NCBI GenBank assembly: GCA_964424585.1
Contig: CAYRJD010000081.1
Span: 14,114 to 78,113, forward strand
DNA length: 64,000 nt
Source: CAYRJD01 sp964424585
GTDB taxonomy: Bacteria > Actinomycetota > Acidimicrobiia > Acidimicrobiales > Poriferisodalaceae
Direction of reading: 5' to 3'
A model generated the notes under the pieces. It was not told where the DNA came from, did no database searches, and saw only the letters and a program-made list of their open reading frames with translations. Position numbers and translations under genes: made by a program. This document shows, piece after piece, positions 33,660-42,605 of the stretch; position 1 is the stretch's first letter; the number at the start of each line of letters is the position of its first letter.

Positions 33660-34335
33660 GCAGCTAAGCCAACCAGTCGCAAGCTCGACGCTCGCGCCGC
33701 TCGGCGCGAAGAGCGTCGGCGTCGAGCTGCTCGAAACCGCGAAGCGCCTGGGCTGGCGCGCGGTCGTGGGCATCTGCTGCGTGCCGCTCGGGCTGATGGG
33801 CGTGGCGTTCACCGTCGGCTTCAAGATGGGTGCGCCGCCGCCGCTCGAAGCGCTACCGACGGCGGTGTCGCTCGTTCCGACGAGCGTGCCGCAGCAGCAC
33901 AGCGAGCCCGGTCAGGCGCACATCGACGGCGCCATCAACCGGCCAGGCGTGTATGAGTTCGGGGCTGGCTGGCGAGTAGCCGACCTCGTGTTGGCTGCGG
34001 GCGGGCTCACGGCCGACGCGGACACCGCGCGCATCAACCTCGCCCGGGCGCTCACCGACGGCGAGCGAGTGGTGGTGCCTAGAGAAGGCCAGCCGCTTCC
34101 CGCGGAGGCTGATGGAACCGGCGCAGGCGACGGCGCGACTTCGGGGCCCATCAACATCAACACCGCGTCGGTCGCTGCGCTGCAGCAGCTGCCCGGCATC
34201 GGACCCGCGCTGGCGACCGAGATCGATCGCTCACGCACAGCGCAGGGGCCGTTCCGCTCGGTGAACGACCTCACGCGGGTGAGCGGCATCGGCGACGCGA
34301 CGGTGGCGCGACTTGCTCCGCACGCGACCACCTGA
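33622..34335 (+). CDS. comEA: DNA-uptake protein ComEA
   Basis: A protein of 237 aa. It has a cytoplasmic N-terminus, one membrane helix (about 46-66, AVVGICCVPLGLMGVAFTVGF), an SLBB domain (about 95-145, HIDGAINRPGVYEFGAGWRV) and a C-terminal helix-hairpin-helix DNA-binding domain (ININTASVAALQQLPGIGP, FRSVNDLTRVSGIGDATV). ComEA binds incoming DNA outside the membrane and passes it to ComEC. GTG 33622 overlaps the end of the MFS gene, but the gene has its own leaderless promoter. Confidence 0.93.
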   Translation: MNPDDQPSPRAAEQLSQPVASSTLAPLGAKSVGVELLETAKRLGWRAVVGICCVPLGLMGVAFTVGFKMGAPPPLEALPTAVSLVPTSVPQQHSEPGQAHIDGAINRPGVYEFGAGWRVADLVLAAGGLTADADTARINLARALTDGERVVVPREGQPLPAEADGTGAGDGATSGPININTASVAALQQLPGIGPALATEIDRSRTAQGPFRSVNDLTRVSGIGDATVARLAPHATT

Positions 34336-36178
34336 GCCACCAGCCGTCTGGCTGCCTCCGCCGCGGCGGGTGCGCGGGCTGGCGGCGATGTCGGACGTGC
34401 CGTTCATCGCCGGCGCTGCGGCTACCGCGCTGGGCGCGTGGTTTGCTTGGGAGCTGCCCGTGGCGGCAGGCGCCGTGGTCGTCGTGGCGGCGCTCGCGCT
34501 CCGGCTGGGGTTGGCGTTGCCGGTGGGCCTGCTGATCGCCGCGGCGGGCATCGCAGCTAGCCAGCTCGAAACGCTGAGCGAAGCCGAAGATCGTTCCGTC
34601 GACGGCGCGATGACCATCGTGGAAGATCCCGAGTGGCGTTCGGGCGGACTGGTGTTCGCCGTAGCCAACCCGTCTACGGGCGAACGGTGGCAGGCGTGGG
34701 CGCGAGGCACACCCGCGCGACGCCTTACCGACGCCGCCGTCGGCGAACGCTGGCACGTCACCGGCGAGGCGAAGGCCGCGGCGCAAGAGTCTGAGCGGTT
34801 CCTCTGGCCGCGACACCTGGTGGGGCGCATCGAGGTCGACGCGGCCAGCAAGACGAACGACGGCCGCGCTCCGTATCGCCTAGCGAACGCGATTCGCTCG
34901 CTCATCGAGCGGTCGGCTGAGTCGCTGAGCGAGCGCGACCGAGCGCTGCTCGCCGGGTTCGTCTACGGCGACGACCGGCAGCAGCTTCCTGAGGTGCAGC
35001 ACGACTTTCGCGCGACCGCGATGACGCACCTGCTGGCGGTGTCTGGGTCGAACGTCGTGTTCGTGTTGTTCCTGGCAGCGCCGCTGCTGCTGCGGCTCAC
35101 GCTGTGGGGAAGGTTTGTCGCGGTCGTGGTGATCTTGTTCGAGTTCGCGCTGCTCACGCGAGCCGAGCCTTCGGTGCTGCGCGCGAGCGTGATGGCGACG
35201 CTCGCGGTAGGCGCGCAGGCGATGGGCAGAAGCGTGTCGGTGCCGCGCCTGTTGTCGCTCGCGGTAATCGTGCTGCTGCTCGTCGACCCACTACTGGTGC
35301 GCTCGGCCGGATTTCAGCTGTCGGTCGCCGCCTCGGGCGGCATCGTGCTGCTGGCGGGGCCGCTCACTCGCAACCTCATCGGCCCCACGTGGCTGCGTCT
35401 CGCCCTGTCGGTGACCATCGCCGCGCAGGCCGGAGTGATGGGTGTGCAGCTGTGGCTGTTCGGCTCGCTGCCGCTGGTGTCGGTGCCAGCGAACGTGCTG
35501 GCGGTGCCGATGGCGGGGCCCGCGATGGTGTGGGGTCTGGTAGCCGGTGTGTCGGGCGGCTTGGTGGGCGAGCCGATTGCCACGCTGTTGCACCTGCCCA
35601 CACGACTGATGCTCGGATGGGTCGCAGAGGTCGCCCGCTTCGGTGCGGCGTTGCGCTGGCCGCAGATCGAACCGGCCGAAGCTGCCTGGGTGGTGCTGAC
35701 GGTCGTCGGCTGCGCTGCGGTGCTGCGGCTAGCACGCAACGAAGCTCGCGGCTTGCGGCTAGCTGTGGTGGCCGCGAGCGCGGCCGGCATCTGGCTGGCG
35801 GCGTCGCTCGGCCGCCCTGCTCTGCCCGACGGCGACCGTCTCGCCGCGCTCGACGCCAACGGCTCAACCGTCGTCGTCGTCGACCGACCCTCGCCGACCT
35901 GGGCGCTCGACACGCTCGCCGCATCCGGCGTGCGCGACATCGACGTGCTGATCGCCAAGTCGGCGAGCCGCGGCGGAGTAGCGGCGGTGCGAGCAATCAG
36001 CCGTCGCCACGACGTCGGCGAAGTGTGGGTGTCGGCGGGCTTTCCGGCCGAGCCGGACATCACGCGGCGACTGGTGAACGGTGAGGTCAGCGTGGGCGTG
36101 GCCAAGAACGGCACGGCCAGCCTCGTGGTCGCCCCAAACGGCGACCGGCTGCTCGTTGAGTTGACGGGCGAGCGCTAG
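34313..36178 (+). CDS. comEC: ComEC/Rec2 DNA-uptake channel with degenerate C-terminal domain
   Basis: A polytopic channel of ~621 aa that takes single-stranded DNA into the cell. The N-terminal hydrophobic helices and OB-like loop are followed by the Competence core (ALLAGFVYGDDRQQL, FRATAMTHLLAVSGSNVVFV, FQLSVAASGGIVLL). The C-terminal metallo-beta-lactamase-like domain is reduced: after LAALDANGSTVVVVDRP the usual HxHxDH metal site is replaced by IAKSASRGGVAAVRAI, so nuclease activity there is unlikely. The start (TTG 34313) overlaps comEA by 23 nt. Confidence 0.93.
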   Translation: MLRTRPPEPPAVWLPPPRRVRGLAAMSDVPFIAGAAATALGAWFAWELPVAAGAVVVVAALALRLGLALPVGLLIAAAGIAASQLETLSEAEDRSVDGAMTIVEDPEWRSGGLVFAVANPSTGERWQAWARGTPARRLTDAAVGERWHVTGEAKAAAQESERFLWPRHLVGRIEVDAASKTNDGRAPYRLANAIRSLIERSAESLSERDRALLAGFVYGDDRQQLPEVQHDFRATAMTHLLAVSGSNVVFVLFLAAPLLLRLTLWGRFVAVVVILFEFALLTRAEPSVLRASVMATLAVGAQAMGRSVSVPRLLSLAVIVLLLVDPLLVRSAGFQLSVAASGGIVLLAGPLTRNLIGPTWLRLALSVTIAAQAGVMGVQLWLFGSLPLVSVPANVLAVPMAGPAMVWGLVAGVSGGLVGEPIATLLHLPTRLMLGWVAEVARFGAALRWPQIEPAEAAWVVLTVVGCAAVLRLARNEARGLRLAVVAASAAGIWLAASLGRPALPDGDRLAALDANGSTVVVVDRPSPTWALDTLAASGVRDIDVLIAKSASRGGVAAVRAISRRHDVGEVWVSAGFPAEPDITRRLVNGEVSVGVAKNGTASLVVAPNGDRLLVELTGER

Positions 36179-36189
36179 TTTCAACGCAC

Positions 36190-37155
36190 GTGTCGACGGC
36201 TCACATCACCTTGTTGTCGGGGCCCGACGCCTCGCTGGTTGCCGATGCCGTCGCCGCCGCGGTCGCCGACGCGGTAGGCACGGCCGATGCGCAAGAGGTC
36301 GTCACGGCGCTGGCTGGCGACGAGTACACGGTCACCGACGTCGCCAACGCGGCAGCTATGGCGCCCTTCCTCGCCGAGTTTCGCGTCGTCGTCGCGCGCG
36401 GACTCAACCGGTTCGCCACCAAAGACCTCGCGCCGCTGCTCGCGTACCTAGAAGCGCCGCTCGCAACCACCAAACTGGTGCTCGAGTGGGGGAGCGGCGC
36501 GGTCGCCCCCAAGCTGCGCACAGCGGTGCAGTCGGCCGGCGGCGAAGTCGTCGCCACCGCACCTCCCAAGGGTCGTGACCGTACGAACTGGATCGACGAG
36601 CAGTTCAGGCTGGCTCAGCTGCGCCTCACGCCGGCCGCGACTTCGGCCATCGAGATGCACCTCGGCGACAACTTGTCTCGCGTGACCGGGTTGATCGCGA
36701 TGCTGCGCGCCACCTACGGCGCCGACGTGCGGCTAGACGAAGCCGACGTCGTCGGCTACCTCGGAGCCGCGGGCGACCTGCCGCCGTGGGACTTGACCGA
36801 CGCCATCGACCGAGGCGACATCACCAGCGCGCTCGGCGTGTTGTTGCGGATGTGGAACGCGCAGCGAGCGCCGCACCAAGTCATGGCGACGCTCATGACC
36901 CACTACCTGCGAGCGCTCCGGCTTGACGGCACCGGCGTGCGCACCCAGCAGGCCGCGGCGCAACTGCTCGGCATCTCGGCATTTCCCGCCAGGAAATCGC
37001 TCGACGTGGCGACGAGGCTCGGGCACCACAAGCTCGCCCGCAGCCTCGACCTGCTGATCGCGGCCGACCAAGACATACGGGGGCGGTCAGGGCTAGCCGA
37101 CACGACCGTCATTGAAGTGCTGGTCGGCCGGCTAGCGACGCTGGGTGGGCGCTAG
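36190..37155 (+). CDS. holA: DNA polymerase III subunit delta
   Basis: A clamp-loader subunit of 321 aa: STAHITLLSGPDASLVADAV, RVVVARGLNRFATKDLAPLL, KLVLEWGSGAVAPKLRTAVQ, and the C-terminal collar helices (HQVMATLMTHYLRALRL). The GTG start lies 11 nt after comEC. The position between comEC and rpsT is the normal actinobacterial order. Confidence 0.92.
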   Translation: MSTAHITLLSGPDASLVADAVAAAVADAVGTADAQEVVTALAGDEYTVTDVANAAAMAPFLAEFRVVVARGLNRFATKDLAPLLAYLEAPLATTKLVLEWGSGAVAPKLRTAVQSAGGEVVATAPPKGRDRTNWIDEQFRLAQLRLTPAATSAIEMHLGDNLSRVTGLIAMLRATYGADVRLDEADVVGYLGAAGDLPPWDLTDAIDRGDITSALGVLLRMWNAQRAPHQVMATLMTHYLRALRLDGTGVRTQQAAAQLLGISAFPARKSLDVATRLGHHKLARSLDLLIAADQDIRGRSGLADTTVIEVLVGRLATLGGR

Positions 37156-37164
37156 CTGGACGCG

Positions 37165-37428
37165 CTAGCCAGCTTGGGCCTTCATCAGGCGCGACTTGCG
37201 CCGGGCGGCTTCGTTCTTGTGAATGACGCCCTTCGCAACCGCCATGTCGAGACGCTTCTGAGCTAGACGCACAGCCGAGGCTGCGTTCTGTGAAGTGTCG
37301 GAACCCTCTTCGAGCGCGGCGAAAGCGGCCTTCTCGCGGGTCTTCAGCTCGGAGCGCACCGCGCGGTTGGCGTCACGACGTCGCAGGTTCTGGCGGTTGC
37401 GCTTGATCTGGCTCTTCTTGTTGGCCAC
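37165..37428 (-). CDS. rpsT: Small ribosomal subunit protein bS20
   Basis: 87 aa, typical MANKKSQIKRNRQNLRRRDA start and Lys/Arg-rich helices binding 16S rRNA. A GAGGAAAG ribosome-binding site lies just upstream of ATG. It converges on holA with 9 nt between stops and diverges from lepA. Confidence 0.97.
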   Translation of the reverse strand: MANKKSQIKRNRQNLRRRDANRAVRSELKTREKAAFAALEEGSDTSQNAASAVRLAQKRLDMAVAKGVIHKNEAARRKSRLMKAQAG

Positions 37429-37487
37429 GTGCTTTCCTCGGGCTAGGTGCGGATGAGCGAACGCTCAAGGCTACCGTTGGCTACCCA

Positions 37488-39308
37488 ATGACCGGCAGCG
37501 ACGACGGCCTCAACCGGCGGCTCGCCGCGCCCGACATCCGCAACTTCTCGATCATCGCTCACATCGACCACGGCAAGTCGACGTTGTCCGACCGAATACT
37601 GGAGATGACCGGCGCGGTCCAAGAGCGGTTGATGCGCGCGCAGTACCTAGACAGCATGGACTTAGAGCGCGAGCGCGGCATCACCATCAAGGCGCAGAAC
37701 GTGCGGGTCACCCACGCCGGCCACACGCTGCACCTGATCGACACGCCGGGCCACGTCGACTTCGGCTACGAGGTCAGCCGGTCGCTCGCCGCGTGCGAAG
37801 GCGTGGTGCTGCTCATCGACGCCGCGCAAGGCATCGAGGCGCAGACGCTAGCGAACTGCTACCAGGCGCTGGCAGCCGACCTGGTGATCGTGCCGGTGCT
37901 CAACAAGATCGACTTACCGGCAGCTGATCCGGCGCAGCGCACCGCCGAGATCGAACGAGTGCTCGGCATCGATGCCTCAGAGGTGCTCGCGATCTCCGCC
38001 AAGACCGGCGAGGGCGTCGGCGAGCTGCTCGACGCCATCGTCGAACGCATCCCCGCGCCGGCGGGCAGCGCCGACGCGCCGCTGCGAGCGCTGATCTTCG
38101 ACTCGCACTTCGACCAATACCGCGGAGTCGTGTCGTCGCTGCGGGTCGTCGACGGCGAGCTGCGCTCAGGCGACCGGCTCGCGTTCATGCAGTCTGGCGG
38201 CACGCACCTCGCCGAAGAGATCGGCGTGCGCAGCCCCGACCCGCAGCCGTGCGACGTGCTCGGGCCGGGCGAAGTGGGCTACCTGATCGCCAACATCAAA
38301 GACGTCGCCCAAGCCAAATCGGGTGAGACGGTGACGACCGTGACGGGCGGCGCAAGCGATCCGCTCGAGGGCTACGCCGAACCCAAGCCGATGGTGTTCT
38401 GCGGGCTGTACCCCGTCGAAGGCGACGACTACCCCGAGCTGCGAGACGCGCTCGGCAAGCTGCGGCTCAACGACGCGTCGGTGACGTTCGAGCCAGAAAC
38501 CTCTGGCGCGTTGGGCTTCGGGTTTCGCTGCGGCTTCCTGGGGTTGCTGCACATGGAGATCGTGCGCGAGCGGCTTGAGCGCGAGTTCGACCTGTCGCTC
38601 ATCGCGACCGCCCCGTCGGTCGCCTACCAGGTCACCCTCGACGACGGCGAGCACGTCACCGTCGACAACCCGTCCGAGCTGCCCGACGCGGGTCGCTTCG
38701 ACGGCGAGGTGTCAGAGCCGATCCTGCGGGTCACGGTGCTGACGCCAGCCGACTACACGGGCGCGGTGATGGAGCTGTGCCAGGCGCGCCGCGGGCACAT
38801 GCTGAAGATGGAGTACCTGTCGCCCGAGCGGGTCGAGCTGAGCTACGAGCTGCCGCTCGCCGAGGTCGTCACCGACTTCTTCGACCAGCTCAAGAGCCGC
38901 ACCCAGGGCTACGCCAGCCTCGACTACGAGCACGCCGGCTACAAGCCCGACAAGTTGGTGCGCGTCGACTTGCTGCTGAACGGCGAAGCCGTCGACGCGT
39001 TCTCGACCATCGTCCACAAAGACTCCGCCTACGACTACGGGCGCACAATGACCGAGCGCCTGCGAGAACTCATTCCCCGCCAGATGTTCGACGTGCCCAT
39101 CCAGGCGGCCATCGGCGGCCGCATCATCGCCCGCGAGACCGTCAAGGCGAAACGCAAAGACGTGCTGTCGAAGTGCTACGGCGGCGACATCACCCGCAAG
39201 CGCAAGCTGCTCGAACGGCAAAAGGCGGGCAAGAAACGGATGAAGGCGATCGGCCGGGTCGAGGTGCCAAACGAGGCGTTCGTCTCCGCGCTGCGCATCG
39301 ACAGCTGA
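37488..39308 (+). CDS. lepA: Elongation factor 4 (back-translocating GTPase)
   Basis: 606 aa. The GTPase domain has AHIDHGKST (P-loop), DTPGHVDF and NKIDLP; EF-G-like domains follow, then the LepA-specific C-terminal domain (GGRIIARETVKAKRKDVLSK, CYGGDITRKRKLLERQKAGK). It acts on stalled ribosomes at the membrane. There is no ribosome-binding site upstream of ATG; a TACCGT box lies about 10 nt upstream. Confidence 0.97.
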   Translation: MTGSDDGLNRRLAAPDIRNFSIIAHIDHGKSTLSDRILEMTGAVQERLMRAQYLDSMDLERERGITIKAQNVRVTHAGHTLHLIDTPGHVDFGYEVSRSLAACEGVVLLIDAAQGIEAQTLANCYQALAADLVIVPVLNKIDLPAADPAQRTAEIERVLGIDASEVLAISAKTGEGVGELLDAIVERIPAPAGSADAPLRALIFDSHFDQYRGVVSSLRVVDGELRSGDRLAFMQSGGTHLAEEIGVRSPDPQPCDVLGPGEVGYLIANIKDVAQAKSGETVTTVTGGASDPLEGYAEPKPMVFCGLYPVEGDDYPELRDALGKLRLNDASVTFEPETSGALGFGFRCGFLGLLHMEIVRERLEREFDLSLIATAPSVAYQVTLDDGEHVTVDNPSELPDAGRFDGEVSEPILRVTVLTPADYTGAVMELCQARRGHMLKMEYLSPERVELSYELPLAEVVTDFFDQLKSRTQGYASLDYEHAGYKPDKLVRVDLLLNGEAVDAFSTIVHKDSAYDYGRTMTERLRELIPRQMFDVPIQAAIGGRIIARETVKAKRKDVLSKCYGGDITRKRKLLERQKAGKKRMKAIGRVEVPNEAFVSALRIDS

Positions 39309-39378
39309 CGCGCTGCTAGCTAGCTAGCTCACCTTCGTCGGTAGCCTCTCACGTAGCCCACCAAGGACAAGGAACGCG

Positions 39379-40452
39379 ATGGACGACCGCCGGGCGACGG
39401 TCCTACAGGCTGTCGTTGAGAAGTTCATCCTTGATGCCCAGCCGGTGGGCTCTCAAGCCGTCGTGGATGCCACCGGCTTGGCGGTGTCGCCGGCGACCAT
39501 CCGCCACGAACTCGGCATGCTCGAGAGCGGCGGCTTCCTAGAGCAACCGCACACCAGCGCCGGACGCGTTCCCACCGAAGCTGGCTACAGGTTCTTCGTC
39601 GACCACCTCGCGCCGGGCCGCTTGAGCGCGGCCGACGCGCGCAAGGTGAGGGCGTTCTTCGCGCACGCGCAAGGACAGATCGAAGGCAAGCTCGCCCAAA
39701 CCTCGCAGCTGCTGTCGCAGCTGACCACCTACGCCGCGCTGGTGGTGGCGCCGTCGCACGACGGCGAAGCCATTCGATCGGCGCAGTTCGTCAGCCTCGG
39801 CAGCGGGCACCTCATGTTTTTGCTGGTCGCTTCGTCAGGCGCGATCGAACGCATCTTCGTCGACGCGGCGCCCGACCTCACCAGTCAGCCGGCCGCCCAA
39901 GGCGACCGGCCGTCAGACGTGGAGGCTGCGAACTCGTGGCTCGAAGGCCTCCTCGTCGATCAGCCTCGGCTCGCGCTGCGCAAGCTGGCCAACGACGACG
40001 ACGTGCGCGCCCGCGCCACGGCGCAGCTCAGCGAAGGCGCCGCCTCGCTGGTCGTGACGGTGCTGACGCAGCTAGCGGGAGACCCGGCCGAGCCCGCCGA
40101 GCTGTACGTCGGTGGCGCCTCCAACGTGACCGGCCAGTTCGACGCCATCGACACCGTGCGGTCAGTGCTGTCGCTACTCGAAGAGCAGCTCATGGTCGTG
40201 CGCTTGCTGAGCGATCTGGTCGAGCGGGGCCTCAGCGTTGCCATCGGAACCGAAACCGGCATGGAGCCGCTCGCCGAGTGCTCGGTCGTCGTCGCCCCCT
40301 ACACGGTCGACGGGCAGCCGGCAGGCAGCGTCGGTCTCGTGGGCCCGACCCGCATGGACTACGCGAAGGCGCTCGCCGCCGTTCGGGTTGTTTCAGACCG
40401 TCTCGGTGCTTCACTGACGGACGTGAGCGACGGCCCAGAGCCAGCGAACTAG
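39379..40452 (+). CDS. hrcA: Heat-inducible transcription repressor HrcA
   Basis: A protein of 357 aa. The N-terminal winged helix is MDDRRATVLQAVVEKFILDA ... VSPATIRHELGMLE, then PHTSAGRVPTEAGYRFFVD, and the C-terminal GAF-like domain (MEPLAECSVVVAPYTVDG, GSVGLVGPTRMDYAKALAAV). It represses groE/dnaK-type operons through CIRCE elements. I see no CIRCE upstream of hrcA or dnaJ here. A TAGCCT -10 and a ribosome-binding site (AAGGACAAGGA) precede ATG. The next gene, dnaJ, starts at the next base. Confidence 0.95.
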   Translation: MDDRRATVLQAVVEKFILDAQPVGSQAVVDATGLAVSPATIRHELGMLESGGFLEQPHTSAGRVPTEAGYRFFVDHLAPGRLSAADARKVRAFFAHAQGQIEGKLAQTSQLLSQLTTYAALVVAPSHDGEAIRSAQFVSLGSGHLMFLLVASSGAIERIFVDAAPDLTSQPAAQGDRPSDVEAANSWLEGLLVDQPRLALRKLANDDDVRARATAQLSEGAASLVVTVLTQLAGDPAEPAELYVGGASNVTGQFDAIDTVRSVLSLLEEQLMVVRLLSDLVERGLSVAIGTETGMEPLAECSVVVAPYTVDGQPAGSVGLVGPTRMDYAKALAAVRVVSDRLGASLTDVSDGPEPAN

Positions 40453-41544
40453 ATGCCTGCCGACTACTACGACCTGCTCGAGGTCGAGCGCGGGGCTGAC
40501 GCCGCCGAGTTGAAGCGCGCCTACCGGCGGCTAGCTCGGCAGTACCACCCAGACAGCAACAACGGCGACGCAGACGCCGAGAGCCGGTTCAAAGAGATCA
40601 GCGAGGCGTACGCGGTGCTGTCTGATCCGCAGGCGCGCTCGCGCTACGACCAGTTCGGCCACGACGGGCTGAGAGGCGGCGCAGGCGGCGGCTTCGACTT
40701 CGACCTGAGCGGCATCTTCGACAGCTTCTTCGGCGGCGACCCGTTCGGCGGACGACAACGAAGCGGCCCGAGGCGAGGCGACGACCACGAGATTCAACTC
40801 CGGCTCGCGTTCACCGAAGCGGTCTTCGGAGCCGACAAGAACATCGAATATCGAGCCGCCGTCGTGTGCGACACCTGCGAGGGCGAAGGCACGGCGCAGG
40901 GCGCGTCGCGCATCAGCTGCGACGCCTGCGGCGGCACAGGTCAGACCCGACAGATTCGCAACAGCATCTTCGGCCAGATGGTCACCGCCCAGCCGTGCGG
41001 CCGCTGTCGAGCGACCGGCCAGGTGGTCGACGACCCGTGCGAGCAGTGCCGAGGCGAAGGCCGGCGCACCAAGTTCGTGTCGCACACCATCAAGGTGCCG
41101 GCGGGCGTTCCCAACGACTCGATCTTGCGCGTCGGCGGCAAGGGACACGCAGGCGAGTGGGGCGCAGCGCCCGGCGACCTGTACGTGCACCTGTCGGTCG
41201 AGCAGCACGAGCGCTTCGTTCGCGACGGCGACAACTTGCTGGGCGAGGTGACCATCTCGATGTACCAGGCAGCGCTCGGCGCGCAGCTGAGCGTCGAGAC
41301 GCTCGACGGAACCCAGACAGTCGACGTCGCGGCGGGCACGCAGCCCGGCGAGGTGCACACCATGCGCGGACTTGGCGTGCCGCGCACCTCTAGGCGCGGA
41401 CGAGGCGACCTTCATCTCGTGCTGCGCGTCGAGGTGCCCACCAAGCTCAGCGACGACGAGACGTCCGCGCTCGCGGAGCTCGCTCACCAGCGCGACGAAA
41501 CCGTGGCCGACGGCTCACCCAAGCGGAAGCGCAAGAAGCGTTAG
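40453..41544 (+). CDS. dnaJ: Chaperone DnaJ
   Basis: A protein of 363 aa. It has a J domain with the HPD loop (YHPDSN), a short Gly/Phe region, four zinc-binding CxxCxGxG-type repeats (CDTCEGEG, CDACGGTG, CGRCRATG, CEQCRGEG; the third lacks the usual first Gly) and the C-terminal substrate-binding domain. It partners DnaK, whose gene is not in the window. It is contiguous with hrcA (stop then ATG with no gap). Confidence 0.96.
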   Translation: MPADYYDLLEVERGADAAELKRAYRRLARQYHPDSNNGDADAESRFKEISEAYAVLSDPQARSRYDQFGHDGLRGGAGGGFDFDLSGIFDSFFGGDPFGGRQRSGPRRGDDHEIQLRLAFTEAVFGADKNIEYRAAVVCDTCEGEGTAQGASRISCDACGGTGQTRQIRNSIFGQMVTAQPCGRCRATGQVVDDPCEQCRGEGRRTKFVSHTIKVPAGVPNDSILRVGGKGHAGEWGAAPGDLYVHLSVEQHERFVRDGDNLLGEVTISMYQAALGAQLSVETLDGTQTVDVAAGTQPGEVHTMRGLGVPRTSRRGRGDLHLVLRVEVPTKLSDDETSALAELAHQRDETVADGSPKRKRKKR

Positions 41545-41546
41545 CG

Positions 41547-42605
41547 GTGTCAGGTTTCGGCGTCTACGTCCACGTTCCGTTCTGCGTCAAGCGGTGCGAC
41601 TACTGCGCGTTCGCGACGTTCACCGACCGCGAGCATCTCATCGACCGCTACATGGCGGCGTGCGTCGCCCAAGCAGATCGCGAGAGCGAGCAGATGCCGC
41701 CGGTGACGTCGGTGTTCTTCGGCGGCGGCACACCAAACCTCGCAGCACCAGCCGCCATCGCCGAGCTGCTCGACATGCTGCCGCTCACCGACGGCGCCGA
41801 GGTCACCGTCGAGTGCAACCCCGACTTGGTGACCACCTGCGGCGTCCGCCAGCTGGCCGCCGCGGGCGTCAACCGAGTGAGCATGGGCGTGCAGTCGTTC
41901 GTGCCTCACGTGCTCGCCTCGCTCGGGCGGCTGCATGACCAAGCGGCGGTGTACCGGGCCGTCGAAGCGGTGAGGTCGTCTGGCATCGAGCAGCTGAACG
42001 TCGACATCATCTACGGCGCGGCGGGGGAGTCGCTTGCCGACTGGGAGGCGACGCTGCGGCGCACGGTCGATCTGGGGCCCACTCACGTGAGCGCCTACGG
42101 GCTGACCGTCGAGGCCGGCACGCCGCTCGCGGACGATCCGTCTCGCCACCCTGACGATGACGACCAGGCCTCGAAGTACGAAATGACCGACGCGGTGCTC
42201 GCCGGCGGCGGCTACGACAACTACGAGATCTCGAACTGGGCGAAGCCGGGCGGGCAGTGCCAGCACAACCTGCTCTACTGGCGGCAAGGCAACTACGCGG
42301 CGATCGGCGCGGCCGCGCACGGCCATCGAGACGGCACCCGATGGTGGAACGTCCGCACGCCCGAGCGTTACATCAATGCCGTCGAGGCGGGCGAGAGCCC
42401 CGTGGCCGCGAGCGAACAGCTGGGCGACGACGAGCGACGCGTCGAGGCGCTGCAGCTTGCCATTCGCACCAGCCGTGGCGTGCCGCCCGACAGCATCGAC
42501 GACGAGGTCGCCCATCTCGTGTCGATCAACGACGAGACCGGCGCCGCGGTGCTGACGCAGCAAGGGCGGCTGCTCGCGAACGAAGTCGCGCTGCGGTTCA
42601 CCTAG
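41547..42605 (+). CDS. hemW: Heme chaperone HemW (radical SAM, coproporphyrinogen oxidase-like)
   Basis: A protein of 352 aa. The radical SAM cluster motif is CVKRCDYCAF (CxxxCxxC), with GGGTPNL, NRVSMGVQSF and the HemN-like C-terminal domain. The YCAF form is typical of HemW, which handles heme, in contrast to HemN, which oxidises coproporphyrinogen. GTG 41547 follows dnaJ by 2 nt. The stop overlaps the end of the convergent pseudokinase gene by 8 nt. Confidence 0.92.
   Translation: MSGFGVYVHVPFCVKRCDYCAFATFTDREHLIDRYMAACVAQADRESEQMPPVTSVFFGGGTPNLAAPAAIAELLDMLPLTDGAEVTVECNPDLVTTCGVRQLAAAGVNRVSMGVQSFVPHVLASLGRLHDQAAVYRAVEAVRSSGIEQLNVDIIYGAAGESLADWEATLRRTVDLGPTHVSAYGLTVEAGTPLADDPSRHPDDDDQASKYEMTDAVLAGGGYDNYEISNWAKPGGQCQHNLLYWRQGNYAAIGAAAHGHRDGTRWWNVRTPERYINAVEAGESPVAASEQLGDDERRVEALQLAIRTSRGVPPDSIDDEVAHLVSINDETGAAVLTQQGRLLANEVALRFT

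Noticed and set aside
39309..39378. CIRCE operator upstream of hrcA
   Set aside because: No TTAGCACTC/GAGTGCTAA inverted repeat. The CTAGCTAGCTAG run there is only a short self-complementary repeat of no clear role.
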